From Dillenia suffruticosa (taxonomy: Eukaryota > Streptophyta > Magnoliopsida > Dilleniales > Dilleniaceae), in assembly GCA_033439265.1 (NCBI GenBank), contig JAVTVX010000021.1:12737001-12801000 (forward strand): DNA of 64,000 nucleotides. Direction: 5' to 3'. Below, one piece after another: positions 14,301 to 24,028 of this stretch. Under the pieces are notes generated by a model. The model was not told the origin of the DNA. It was given only the letters and a program-made list of their open reading frames with translations, and did no database searches. The first letter of the stretch is position 1. Each line of letters starts with the position of its first letter. The position numbers and the translations under genes are program-made.

Positions 14301-15367
14301 TTTATTTTTTTTAAATTTGTCTTTTAAATGACTGATATCAAATATTGGGATTAATATTTAGTTTATTGTTAATGTTATTGTAATTCAATGATTTCTTATC
14401 TTTAATCGTAGAATATTAGGATCAACTTAGAAAATTTTATTTTATTTTATTTTTGTAAAAATGAATAATTTTCGCGAAGAAATATAAGTTTATATAAACA
14501 AAATCCAAAAATATATATAAAAAATTAATTATGTTGCATTATAAATTTCCACCACAAAACTCGAATCATTTATCTTTTCTTTATTAGGTATGAGGATGTT
14601 GTTTGTGATGCACGCTCCTTTTCAAAGTCGTTAATTTTGATTCGTTAGGCAAGCTGTGGCTCTCCATTCGTTCTGGTGGGCCCTCTCATGTCACATCAAA
14701 TTCTTCACTCATTCCAGAAGACAAAGACTTGACAAATGTGTGGTAGATTTGAATCATGAATCCCGGCCGGAGCTGAGCTCAGGCTCACTTCGACGGCTAA
14801 TGATATCAATCAATCGTCCACCATCTTTCAAAGATGATAATAAATACCTTAACTAAAATTTAGAATACAATTAAATAAAATACATTAAAATAATAATTCT
14901 CTTAGATCATTATATATTTTAAATTAAATTAATCACAATATAAATTTAAATATTAAATAAATTTAAATATTGAATGATAAATACATACAACAAAAAAGAC
15001 TCAAAACTTTTTTTTTTTAAATTAATACTAATTAAATTATAATTAAAATCTTTTCTTAAAAATGATTATAATTAACAACGTTGCTTAGTTAATATTTTAA
15101 ATTTAAATTTTAACAATAAAAAATAAGTATTAACTTATAAATTGAGTTTTATTACACTCAAATTAAATTAATTGCATAGGATAAATTGATTAAAAAAATA
15201 ATTACAATCATATTAACAACAGAAAAATCATATTTCATACAAGTTCCCCAACATTATTAACAATACACGGAACTCACCATTGTTTACCACTTCGCTCTTT
15301 CACAAAAACTCAAGAAATTTAGGGGGAAAAAAACCTTAAATCACTGTTGGGTTATTCTCTTTCCAAA
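11311..15367. other. Intergenic region, AT-rich, no gene recognised
   Basis: The region holds the upstream part of the RlmN-like promoter, the dispersed repeat at 11585-11880 and much low-complexity AT sequence. Only short unsupported ORFs occur. A more GC-balanced patch at 12800-13210 has no recognisable coding homology. Confidence 0.5.
11585..11880 (+). repeat. AT-rich dispersed repeat, copy A
   Basis: The very AT-rich block shares order and wording with 17085-17400: repeated tataaatattaattattt-like strings, then atcaaatat.taat.attaat, then ataattaaataaata, then a tttgaaaa/cgtttc-type end. It may be a degenerate non-autonomous transposon, but no clean terminal repeats were found. Confidence 0.5.
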
Positions 15368-15709
15368 TCAATCATCGGGAAAACGAACTTTCTCTATGGA
15401 AATCCGACGGTGATGAATTTGTTTGGAGAGACTTCTGGTGGGACGAGTGGGCATAGGATTATTTCTAAAGCCATGCGAGTTGGGAAGATCTAAACCGGAC
15501 CGGTGATCGAGATACTCTTTGGTTGGCGGATGAAATTCGGACCGAGTTCGGCAATAAGATTGGAATGCGTGTGAGACTTCAAGGGAGTCCGGTTCGACTA
15601 GTAGCTTTTCTTTGTAGCTCCGGCTCGACCCCTTGGAGAGACACTGATAATTTTTGCGAGATTTTTGCTTCGTGATTGCATCAACAAGGTTTGTGATCAA
15701 TCCTTTCAT
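15368..15709 (-). CDS. Single-exon gene for a 113-aa protein of unknown function
   Basis: The open frame runs from ATG at 15709 to TGA at 15368. The protein is basic and hydrophilic, starts MKGLITNLVDAITKQKSRKN, is rich in Arg, Ser and His, and ends HHRRISIEKVRFPDD. No signal peptide, membrane segment or known domain is visible. Support for a real gene comes from its setting: a TATA-like box about 100 bp upstream on the same strand, a GA-type 5' UTR microsatellite directly before the ATG, and a GC content above that of the flanks. I do not recognise the family; it resembles small plant-specific intronless proteins. It could still be a chance ORF. Confidence 0.55.
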   Translation of the reverse strand: MKGLITNLVDAITKQKSRKNYQCLSKGSSRSYKEKLLVEPDSLEVSHAFQSYCRTRSEFHPPTKEYLDHRSGLDLPNSHGFRNNPMPTRPTRSLSKQIHHRRISIEKVRFPDD

Positions 15710-15719
15710 TATAACGCGC

Positions 15720-15744
15720 GCTCTCTCTCTCTCTCTCTCTCTCT
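15720..15744. repeat. (CT)n microsatellite in the probable 5' UTR of the 113-aa gene
   Basis: About 12 CT units on + (GA in the transcript), beginning 11 bases upstream of the ATG. Similar leader repeats occur at the Barentsz-like and RlmN-like genes in this window. Confidence 0.8.
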
Positions 15745-15803
15745 GAAGACTGGACTTTGGTGAAGAATTGTTGGTGATGGCTGTTGGGTATGCATTTTCA
15801 AAA

Positions 15804-15815
15804 GTTATATTTATG
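15804..15815 (-). promoter_or_regulatory. TATA-like box of the 113-aa gene
   Basis: The minus strand reads cataaatataac about 100 bp upstream of the ATG at 15709. That leaves room for a short leader containing the GA repeat. Assigned by motif and position only. Confidence 0.4.
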
Positions 15816-16772
15816 GTGATGGTGAGAAAGGAGAGAAGAAATGGGATGAACCGTGGTGGGGTAGCAAGTGGTTTATTACATTTATATCCCTAGGGTACGG
15901 AAAGCAAATATAAATTTATGTTGTTTCTTTCAAAAACGAATATTTTTCAAAATTGCTCCAGAAGGTTATGATTGTGGTTTGAATTCAAAAAGTTGACAAA
16001 TTTGACTGGTACACGGTCTTAGTTCAGGTGTCAGTTGCTGAGGACCTTAGATTTTATCATTTGTTTCTGGCTTACGTGTAATAAACCCTAAACTTAATTA
16101 AAATATGGATATGTCTAACAACAACGATGCCATCACATTACAAGGACTTCAAAGAGCAATACTTTGGGAAAAAAAATAAAGATTATTTTGAAAGAGCTCC
16201 TATTCAATAGTCAAATCGATCTGAATTAATCGGAATAAAACTTAAAATACCAAGAATCAAGAATAAAAAAAATAAAGAAATAAATTCATATATTACACTT
16301 ATTTTTATTAAAAAAATTATAAAATGTAGGTTACTGCTGATCCATAAGAAAAGAGTGTAATTGTAGGGTTATAAAATGTTACATGTGGTGTAATTTTTTT
16401 TTTCATTATTGGTATATAAAATTAAATTCTTATTAATCTAATTCAAGTATTTGTGAACTCTTATTTATGAGGTGAACTCTTTTAGTGTAGTTTTTTAATT
16501 TTTAATTTAAATCTGAAATTTGATTATGGCGTGATACAATTTAATTTGATTTGATATTCGGAGAATCGTGGTTGAAGAATGTTTGGGGATTTGTATTGTA
16601 CGGGTAAAATGGTTTATCGAATTATCAAGTTAATATTATAAAATTAGGTTTATGACGTGGGTCATTTGGAAGCATAGGATCAACTTGGAGAAAATTGGAT
16701 GAAACCATTATGAGCTAAAAGGAAAAGAGAACTTTAGTTGCAGTCTTTTTCACAAGAATTTCCACCAAGGAG

Positions 16773-16789
16773 GGACCAGGATACGTGTG

Positions 16790-16860
<71 letters not shown>

Positions 16861-16906
16861 CAGGATACGTGTGTGAGAGTGAGAGAGAGAGAGAGAGAGA
16901 GAGTTC
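16773..16906. repeat. Compound (GT)n(GA)n microsatellite with an 84-bp partial duplication
   Basis: The string ggaccaggatacgtgtgtg begins at 16773 and again at 16857. The first copy is followed by a GT run (to about 16823) and a GA run; the second by a shorter GA run. The arrangement looks like slippage or unequal exchange inside a composite repeat. Confidence 0.8.
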
Positions 16907-17084
16907 TATGCAAGGGATTGGGATGGAACTAAAAGTCTCTTAATTTTAATTTATGGGTACAAACAAAAGATAATGGTTTTTGGCTTTTCAAAAACAAAAA
17001 ATATAAGCACAAATAATGTAATTAAAATATACATAGGTTATTTAGGTTGCATAAAAATAAAAATGAAGACACGAAAACTTTTAC

Positions 17085-17400
17085 AAAATAATATGAAAAA
17101 TAACATTTTGTATTAAATTTGAAAATTTAAGAAAATATGTAAATATAAAAAATTAAAAATATTTTTATATAACTATTAATTATTTTATGAAAATAATAAA
17201 ATAATTATATTTTATATTAAAAATTTAAAACAATCAAATATGTAATCATTAATCATATGGTAAATAAAATGAAAAACAAAACTTATAATTAAATAAATAT
17301 ATAATTCATTATATATAAAAAATATATAAATATAAAAAAAAATTATGTAAATATTAATTAATTTAATATATTGGCTCGTTTGAAAATAGAAAATAGTAAA
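17085..17400 (+). repeat. AT-rich dispersed repeat, copy B
   Basis: Diverged copy of the block at 11585-11880 in the same orientation, with the same succession of AT-rich landmarks and a matching end (…ttggctcgtttgaaaata versus …ttgaaacgtttcataaacg). Confidence 0.5.
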
Positions 17401-17593
17401 ATTAAAAAGTTTCTATAAATCATGGTGGGTTTTTATCCAATTTTTTAAAAAATTGAAAATAGAATTATGATGGGCACAAATCGAATTAATAACCTTATTT
17501 CAAAAATAAAATATATAATTTAAATTAAATATTTTAATTCCAACTCAAATCGAATTCCGACCCGACAGTTTCCCCTTTTTTTTTTTTTTCCCT

Positions 17594-17602
17594 CATATAA
17601 AT
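17594..17602 (+). promoter_or_regulatory. TATA-like box of the SAT32-like gene
   Basis: catataaat lies about 60 bp before the upstream ORF and 230 bp before the main start codon. Position and sequence fit a TATA element; no experimental start site is known. Confidence 0.35.
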
Positions 17603-17655
17603 CGGAGATTTATAAACCTCCTGTTGCTAGAAATCTTCGAGCAAACATCCTTCTC

Positions 17656-17781
17656 ATGGGTTCTGACTCCTTCGCTTTTCTCTTCCAAACCCAGAAAAGA
17701 ACCATGTTTCGATTGATCTGCTTCATCAACTTCTTCGACGAACTCTCACAATCATGCACTCTTTCACTTCCTCCGGTTTGA
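17656..17781 (+). CDS. Upstream ORF (41 codons) in the leader of the SAT32-like gene
   Basis: An ATG at 17656 opens a frame MGSDSFAFLFQTQKRT... ending in TGA at 17779-17781, 42 bases before the main start codon. The peptide contains a hydrophobic stretch (FRLICFINFF). With the TATA-like element at 17594 it would lie in the mRNA leader. uORFs of this size often reduce translation of the main ORF; whether this one is translated or conserved is not known. Confidence 0.4.
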   Translation: MGSDSFAFLFQTQKRTMFRLICFINFFDELSQSCTLSLPPV

Positions 17782-17823
17782 ATTTAATCAAAGAATTACG
17801 AAAGATTTTTCTTCAGAGAAAAC

Positions 17824-20800
17824 ATGGGCAAACGTAATTTTCGACATCCTCTATAATTTTTTTCCTTGAAAATTTATTTGGATTTATTGAAAACTTCGAT
17901 GATACGAGAATTTTTTTTCTGGGTCTGTTTTTTTTTTGCTTATTTTTTGGTGGGGTATAGGTCTTGATCGTCACAAGGTCGTTGAAGGATTACGTGAAGA
18001 GGATGGTAAGCATTCGAGAAATTCGCGTAATAAGCACAAATCGAAGCAATTAGATTCTTATTTGAAAAAATTGTTCGAGAAAAGGTATTTTTTCTTTTAA
18101 GTTACCGAATTGTTTGTTTGTTCTATTGTTTTAGGTTTCATGAAATTAAGGGTTTCTTCCTCTTGGTCTTTTGTTGTACAGAGAATCTACAAGAGAAGAT
18201 GCACTCTGTTCAATCGTTGAGGGGTTTACTAACAAAGTGCAGCATCAATTTGCTGAAACAAAGTTAGCAATTCGCTGTTTTTATCCCCTCCTTTTATATT
18301 TAGATAAAGAATTTTTGCTAATGCTTTCTATGTCTTAGTTGTGATAAAATTTTGAATCTTAACTAGTGATGTGTTAGCATTGCTTGTCTAAATTGTGGAA
18401 TTATGTATGTTTGCACTTGGGGACGAAGTTAGAAATTTATATTTGGCGCATTACAACATACATCAATAAAGGGAAAGTGATAAATGCTCCAATTGTTGTT
18501 TGCTCCTGTCCCCATGAAATTAGAACCCCCCAAATTTTGTCTTTCCGGGGTTCTAATTTCAAGCAGGGCAAACAACAGTTGGAGTTAGAATTTTTGAAAT
18601 TATATATATAATTTTTTTCTTTAAATTTCATCGGAGCAGCCCCCATTTGCCCTGGCTGCGAGCAAATTGAGTTCATAAAATAATTATGGGGGTGTATGAA
18701 GAGATCTGAAAGTTGGGAGGGGAAGAGCCACCCCACCCTTATTTTGTGGGGTCAATCACATTTGGACCTGATTAATTTTGGATGGATGTCAATTAGTTCA
18801 GTTGGTAAATTCTCTTTGAGTGGTACAAATAATAAAGTAAAATCCTAGCCCTACACTAGGGTTATTTGTGGGGGAAGAGTCACCTCTATTTTAAGTGCCA
18901 ATTACACTTGGATCCAGAAAAAAAATAAAAGAAGACTAGAATTTCAATGAATCTCAGTTAGTTTAGCTAGAAAACACCTTTTAGGTAGAATCAAGAGTTT
19001 CAAAGGTAAAAATCCACTTGTATGGAAGGGTAAAGGGCAAGGGAGCAGCCAACACTCATTCTGTGGATTAATCACCTTTCAACCCAAAAATAAGAAAAAA
19101 GAAAGCCCTGATTTTGATAGGTTTCAACTGGTTAGCTAGTTCACTTGGTAAGTACACTATAGGCTGTATCAAGAGATTCAACAGTAAAATCCTGCTTGAG
19201 CTGGTCCATTGTGCAGGTAGATCATGTGTGGACCCAAGACAAGATAAAAGAAATCCTTTATTTTGTGTTAAATCAATTGTCTCAAACTTGAGTATGCTTA
19301 ACCGTGTGTGTGTCTTTTCCTTGTCGGCAGCTTCGCAACCATGCTTGATAGGTGTTTGAAGTCAGTAAAGTCGGGATCTGCTAAGGAGATCGGTTTAGCT
19401 TGTCATGCAATTGGTAATTTGTTTACTCTGTATGCCAAAGTATGATTTTCAGTCATTCAGTATGTAGCACACAATCACTATCGTTTACTACTAAACTTGC
19501 AGGACTCTTGGTTTTGACTAACCGGAATGAAAGTAATGCACGTGAGGCATATGAAGAATCACTTCCTGTTCTCTCAGAATCTCTGAAATCTAATCCTGAA
19601 CTAGCCAATGTATTAATTTCCTAAACGCTCTAAAATAGTATTTTTCTCTTACTCCTTATTATGTGCTTTCCAATTTCAATTCTTACTTTTTACTACTTTG
19701 CAGATACTGCAATGCTTGGCCATAGTGACATTTGTAGGTGCACAAAATGCTATAGAGACCGAAACTTCAATGCTACTCCTATGGCAATATATTTCTGAAT
19801 CATCTGATTCCAAGGTATGCTCTCTCTCCAAAAATCTCTTAAATTCGAATTTTGGTATTTGGATTTCCAATAGGAAAATGCAGCAGTTGCAGTCTTTGTT
19901 TACAGTCCTGAATTTGCAACATAAAGAGTTAAGCCTTATTTTATTTTATTTTTATTTTGGCTTCAGGGTACCTCTCAAAGTAAGAATTTGGCTCTTGCTA
20001 TGGCGATCTCGGCATGGTCATTTCTTTTGTCAACCTTGGATGCATGGGATATTAGCTGCAAGCATTGGAAAAGGTAAAGTGACATTTTTTTTTTTTTGAT
20101 TATTGGAACAATAATTAGCCTACACATTTTCCAATAGCTACTACTGAAATATGGCTGTATATTATTCGATCAAGGTAACACCTGCCACATATTGCCCACC
20201 CTGAACCTAACATAATTTATGGGATGCTTTAAGCACCAAGCGACTTATTATGAATATGTAGTTGGATTTTACTTTGCTTTGATAAAGGTAGAAGTCATTT
20301 GAATTAGCACTTGTTGATGGTGTCTTACAAGGTGGTGTTGTGCTCCCTTGCTATTTCTTGTTGCTTTGGTGTTTAGCTATGGTGATTTTGGGTAGCAACT
20401 TTTGTGATGTTTTGGATATAAATCATTTTGGATTCTACTGCATATGATTGTTAAGGAAAAATAAAGAAAAAAGAACCTTGAGTAGTTACTTATGTGCGTT
20501 TCGAATCCTTTCTATAAGCATTTATATCAGTGGTATGTTCCAATTCTAGGAATGCCATGAAGTTATGATTTTTTTACATGCACAAATTACATTATCTTGG
20601 AGCCTACTTATGCATGGAAACCTAATATCAGCTCTCCATATTGAAACAGCACAATTTCTCAATTTTTCGACCTACTGGATGCTGATAAAGTTGTTGGCGC
20701 TTTTGCTAGTCAGGCATTATTGCTGATTATCCATAAGGGTTGTCTTGCGAAGTTCACAACCGATTCTAGTGACAATGTTCTAAATGAAGTAAAGTCTTTC

Positions 20801-21688
20801 TCAGCAGAACATGGCAATTCTCCAAAAAACTCGTCTCAAGTGATCCAAGTACTACTTTGATAAAACATTTTCATCATCATTACGGTCTTTTAGAACTAAG
20901 CATGAATCTAATTCTCATCAAATTTTCTTGGTAATACAGCTGAAATTTTTCAAGCATTTTCTTGGTACTGGATTTTCCATACATATGAAGGTTAGTTGTT
21001 TGTCTGTTATAAGACTATTTCTACAGTCATTTGTAGTGTCCTAAAACAAATATTTTATTGTTTAAACAGGAAAATCAATGTTTTCGTGACATATTTAATT
21101 TCGAACCCAAAAATGTGCGACTTACAGATAATGATTTTTGCAAGCCTGAGATTATAGAGGTAACATGACACTTAAATTTGTGTCCAGAGAAACTTATTTT
21201 CACTTCGTGAACCATTAATCTGTGTTTAATATGAAATCTATGATGCAGGTCAGCGTCCAATTATTCCGACCCGAGGTAAGGAGGGAAGTTTGCCACCAGG
21301 TATCACTCTGTACCTCTCTAGAATCTTTAAATGCCTCTTCAAGTCTAATCTCCTGCTTTTAAGAATCCTAAGCTATAGAAGCTGAACTCTACCCATCTAG
21401 CACATTAGCCTTATTGTGAACGTGTGTTCCTATTGAATCTTATCGGTTCTCTTTCATTGCAGAGATTGTTCAAATCACCAAACTCGATATATAAAAAGGG
21501 CAAGACACAATTACTAAACAAGCTGAGGCTGCAGTCACAGGTAATCTCTTCTTTAATTCATCCTATTTGGAAAACGCAGCGAACAATTCAGATCTGTTAT
21601 ATCCCATATTGTTGAAAGCATTTGATTAGTCTTGCTTGTGTCAATGTAGGAGAGGAACTTTGGTGATGGCTATGCAGCTGATGATTGA
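17824..21688 (+). CDS. Interferon-related developmental regulator family protein (SAT32-like)
   Basis: Thirteen exons (17824-17833, 17961-18084, 18182-18262, 19331-19413, 19503-19609, 19704-19814, 19967-20073, 20650-20848, 20940-20990, 21070-21159, 21249-21299, 21463-21540, 21650-21688) give 376 residues in phase. The protein starts MGKRLDRHKVVEGLREEDGK. It contains the alpha-helical IFRD region (REDALCSIVEGF, KEIGLACHAIGLLVLT, AMAISAWSFLLST, ASQALLLIIHKG) and ends with the conserved C-terminal block FKSPNSIYKKGKTQLLNKLR, followed by YAADD. Arabidopsis SAT32 belongs to this family and was linked to salt tolerance; animal IFRD proteins are transcriptional co-regulators. A similar role here is inferred. 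Exon 1 codes only for three codons plus one base, so the start rests on the MGKR context and the phase. Intron 3 (18263-19330) contains a hairpin and three tandem repeats. Confidence 0.92.
18487..18584. repeat. Imperfect fold-back hairpin in intron 3 of the SAT32-like gene
   Basis: Arms 18487-18529 and 18547-18584 are inverted copies. On the left arm ctccaattgttgtttg and gaaattagaacccc pair with ggggttctaatttc and caaacaacagttggag on the right. A few bases bulge in the middle of the left arm and the loop is 17 nt. It may be a small MITE or a foldback of single-locus origin. Confidence 0.75.
18717..19205 (+). repeat. Three diverged tandem repeats of ~160-170 bp in intron 3
   Basis: The same order of landmarks recurs near 18717, 18870 and 19035: a gggaagag-cacc-type start, a tcaatcacatttgga/ccaattacacttgga/ttaatcacctttcaa block, a g.ttagttcagttgg/agctagttcacttgg block and a final gtaaaatcct/gtaaaaatcc/gtaaaatcctgcttg. 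Confidence 0.6.
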
Positions 21689-21977
21689 GAAACAATTTTT
21701 TTTTAAGCTCTTGCTCCCACTTTTTTTTTTTTAATTACATTTTACTATCATTATCTTTGTTATAACTCATTTCTTTCAAGAAAATTTGGGCCATTGTTAT
21801 TAAAACCAACAATTTTTGTGCAATCTTTACCCTTATTTTTGTTATAATTCACTTGTTTTTTCAAATTATGCATAAATAAGAATTCAAAGGAAACCACAAG
21901 AGTAGCCATGGCCATAGCTGCCTTTACTCATTGAAGAACCAATTCGTAGAAGGAATGGCGGAGTTGATGCCTTCAAT
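21689..21977. other. 3' flank of the SAT32-like gene
   Basis: T-rich 3' untranslated and downstream sequence (several poly-T runs). No coding feature is seen. Confidence 0.5.
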
Positions 21978-22117
21978 ATTTTTGCCAATTAGCTGCAGAT
22001 GCTAATTACAAGGGAGATACAACAACAACAATAATCTGAGCCTTAATCCCAAGGCTCAGATTGTTGTTGTTATTGTATCTTCTTTGCTATTAGCATATGA
22101 AGCTAATTGGCAAAAAA
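21978..22117. repeat. Long fold-back repeat (~67-bp arms) carrying RTE-like terminal motif
   Basis: Left arm 21978-22044 and right arm 22051-22117 are inverted copies separated by a 6-nt loop (aatccc). The inner 30 bp (22015-22044 against 22051-22080) pair at 28 of 30 positions. The outer part includes tttgccaattagct on one side and agctaattggcaaa on the other. The centre, acaacaacaa plus ctgagccttaatccc, resembles the 3' end of plant RTE LINEs, such as those at 57751 and 60659. A short direct repeat (aaaagatatgatYaata) follows at 22114 and 22178. Confidence 0.75.
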
Positions 22118-22245
22118 GATATGATTAATATATTATTGACGGCAAGGGAGATAATTTTACTAAAATTATACCAGCAACAAAAGATATGATCAATATATTA
22201 TTTGCTCCCCAATAAGGGACCCTAGTAGTAGTAATCATTTTTAGA

Positions 22246-23112
22246 TCAGACAATTTGCAAATCTTCATGACCCTCACTTTCCCTAACCCTTATATTAAAG
22301 TGATGCTTCACTTGGTGCTCACTTGAAGACCCTGCAAAAAGTGTATGGTGTCCGGTGACCAACTTCCTAATCCCTTCAGCATTCACAGCACTGAGCTTTT
22401 TACACACGTCCAACTTCACCTTCACACTATCTATCTTCCCTTTCTTCACTTACCCACTCTCAAGCCCTCTTGAGTCACCAAAGGGGGAGGTCTGGTTTGT
22501 TTGGATGAGGAGAGGATGCTAATATAATGAACTTGGAAAATGTTGAGTAGATTAGGCTGAGGCCTAATTTGTAGATTGATATTCCAGATTAAAATTTAGG
22601 TTCTTCCGGGAAAGTTGTGGAATTAGCTCCCATGTTCATGTCTGCCATCGGCACTCGATCCGTGTATTCTAGGGATGCCATGTAAATGGTGACCCTCCAC
22701 CCAGAAATATAAAAAAATTTTAGTACAAGAGTGTACTTGGATTGTAATCTCCAAATATGACTTAAGCTATGGCACCTCCACCATCTTTTCCAGGATATCC
22801 CACCCACAAAATCCCTCCAATTTTGCTCTCATTTCTAGCAAATGAAACATCAATTGGACTGTCCCTTCGGGACATCCGATAAAATTGGAACGAAACATCA
22901 ATTGGACTAGCTGCATGACGACAAGTATTACTGTTCCATTAGCTGCACTGGCCATTTCGGTCACAACCTTCTCTTGAAATCCTGGCAACATTAAGTTCAC
23001 TCCATCTTAACCTTCACCTTCAACGGACTAATTAAGCCCAACAACCACCACTCCATCCGCCACCCCTGCGGCCTTAGCCGCTGCCTCAACGAGGTTCTCA
23101 TCGGTGCACCCC
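22246..23112 (-). pseudogene. GH3 beta-D-xylosidase pseudogene, C-terminal part
   Basis: On the minus strand, broken frames recover the family in order: TDENLVEAAAKAAGVADGVV (from about 23112), then a stop, SVEGEG, another stop, [54 protein letters not shown], YTDRVPMADMNM, a stop after PEEPKF, SGISIYKLGL with IYSTFSKFI, and the C-terminal VKVKLDVCKKLSAVNAEGIR. These match the second half of plant beta-xylosidases (BXL group, secreted cell-wall hydrolases). At least four in-frame stops, several frameshifts and the lack of the N-terminal catalytic half show it is dead. The piece is interrupted by a 31-nt U6-like insert at 22861-22891. Confidence 0.88.
22844..22908 (+). other. 31-nt U6 snRNA 5' fragment flanked by a 17-bp target-site duplication
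   Basis: Positions 22861-22891 match the first ~32 nt of plant U6 snRNA. The match starts exactly at the U6 5' end (gtcccttcgg) and runs through catccgataaaattggaac, with one G missing in the 5' stem-loop. The insert is bounded by two identical copies of gaaacatcaattggact (22844-22860 and 22892-22908). Removing the insert and one copy restores a continuous xylosidase-like sequence ([11 protein letters not shown]). The structure fits an RNA-templated insertion with target-site duplication. It is too short to be a functional snRNA gene. The U6 match is from memory. Confidence 0.75.
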
Positions 23113-24028
23113 GTTGAAAAACTAAATTTAATTTTTTTAACCTAAAACTAAATACATCATTCTCTCCAAAAAAATTAGTTTAGTTCACATTTTTCTCTCT
23201 AATTTTTTTTTTTCATTTCCCTGTGTGTTAACTACCCCCTCTAGGCTATGGGTAAATATAAATTTAACTGTAAATATATAAATATCATACATTTTTAAAG
23301 CAAATTAAAAATTAAAATGGTAATTTTTCATCCATTTTTCACTTATCACACCCATTCTAAATGTCAAATCCGGCAATAGTAATAATTTTTCTGTAATTAG
23401 ATTCCTGTAACTAAACATTTTATTACTAATTAAGCATAACAAATCCTTAAGGGGAAATTTTGATTGAAGTCACCGATCATAATAGCTTCCTCGAAGCTGT
23501 TATAAAGAATATTATTTAAATAAATTTTTTATACAATTTTGATATTGTGATTATTTTAAATTACGTTATTGTCATTCACAGATTCATTTATCAAAGTTCT
23601 TCCTATTTAATAAAATAAATAAAAAAATTAGGACAAAAAATTGGGATCTAAAGGAGCTTAGGATAAGGTTAGCTCAAATATAGGTCGCCCTGGCCGTAAG
23701 AAAAAAAAAATCACGAAGGAAGAGAGAGAGAGAACAGGCTGAGATTTGGGGCTTAGAAGGATAGTTTGCGCGTGTGCGTGTGCGCGTGCGCACATGTGTG
23801 TAGGTTTAGTTTAGTAAAACGATGAAAAAGGATTCGAAAGAGATAATTTTTATATAGATTAGTATTTGAATTGAATTAATCAAATAAAATTCAGGTAGCA
23901 ATTATGAAAAAAAAAGAGAGAACGGGCTGAGATTTGGGCCTCAGATGGATAGTTTTTATGATTAAGGTTGGTTTCGGCCTTTAGCAAAATGGTTCGGCTG
24001 AGCAACCATGATACAGGCAGTTTTTATT
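23113..24028. other. Non-coding region with repeated gagatttggg blocks
   Basis: No exon is recognised. It includes an alternating GT/GC tract (about 23765-23800) that could adopt Z-DNA, and the first two copies of a ~38-bp repeat (23730-23767 and 23919-23958). Confidence 0.5.

Larger units (their letters stand above)
15816..17593. other. Intergenic region with microsatellites and a dispersed repeat
   Basis: No coding exon is recognised. The region contains the compound GT/GA minisatellite at 16773-16906 and the second copy of the AT-rich dispersed repeat at 17085-17400. Confidence 0.5.
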
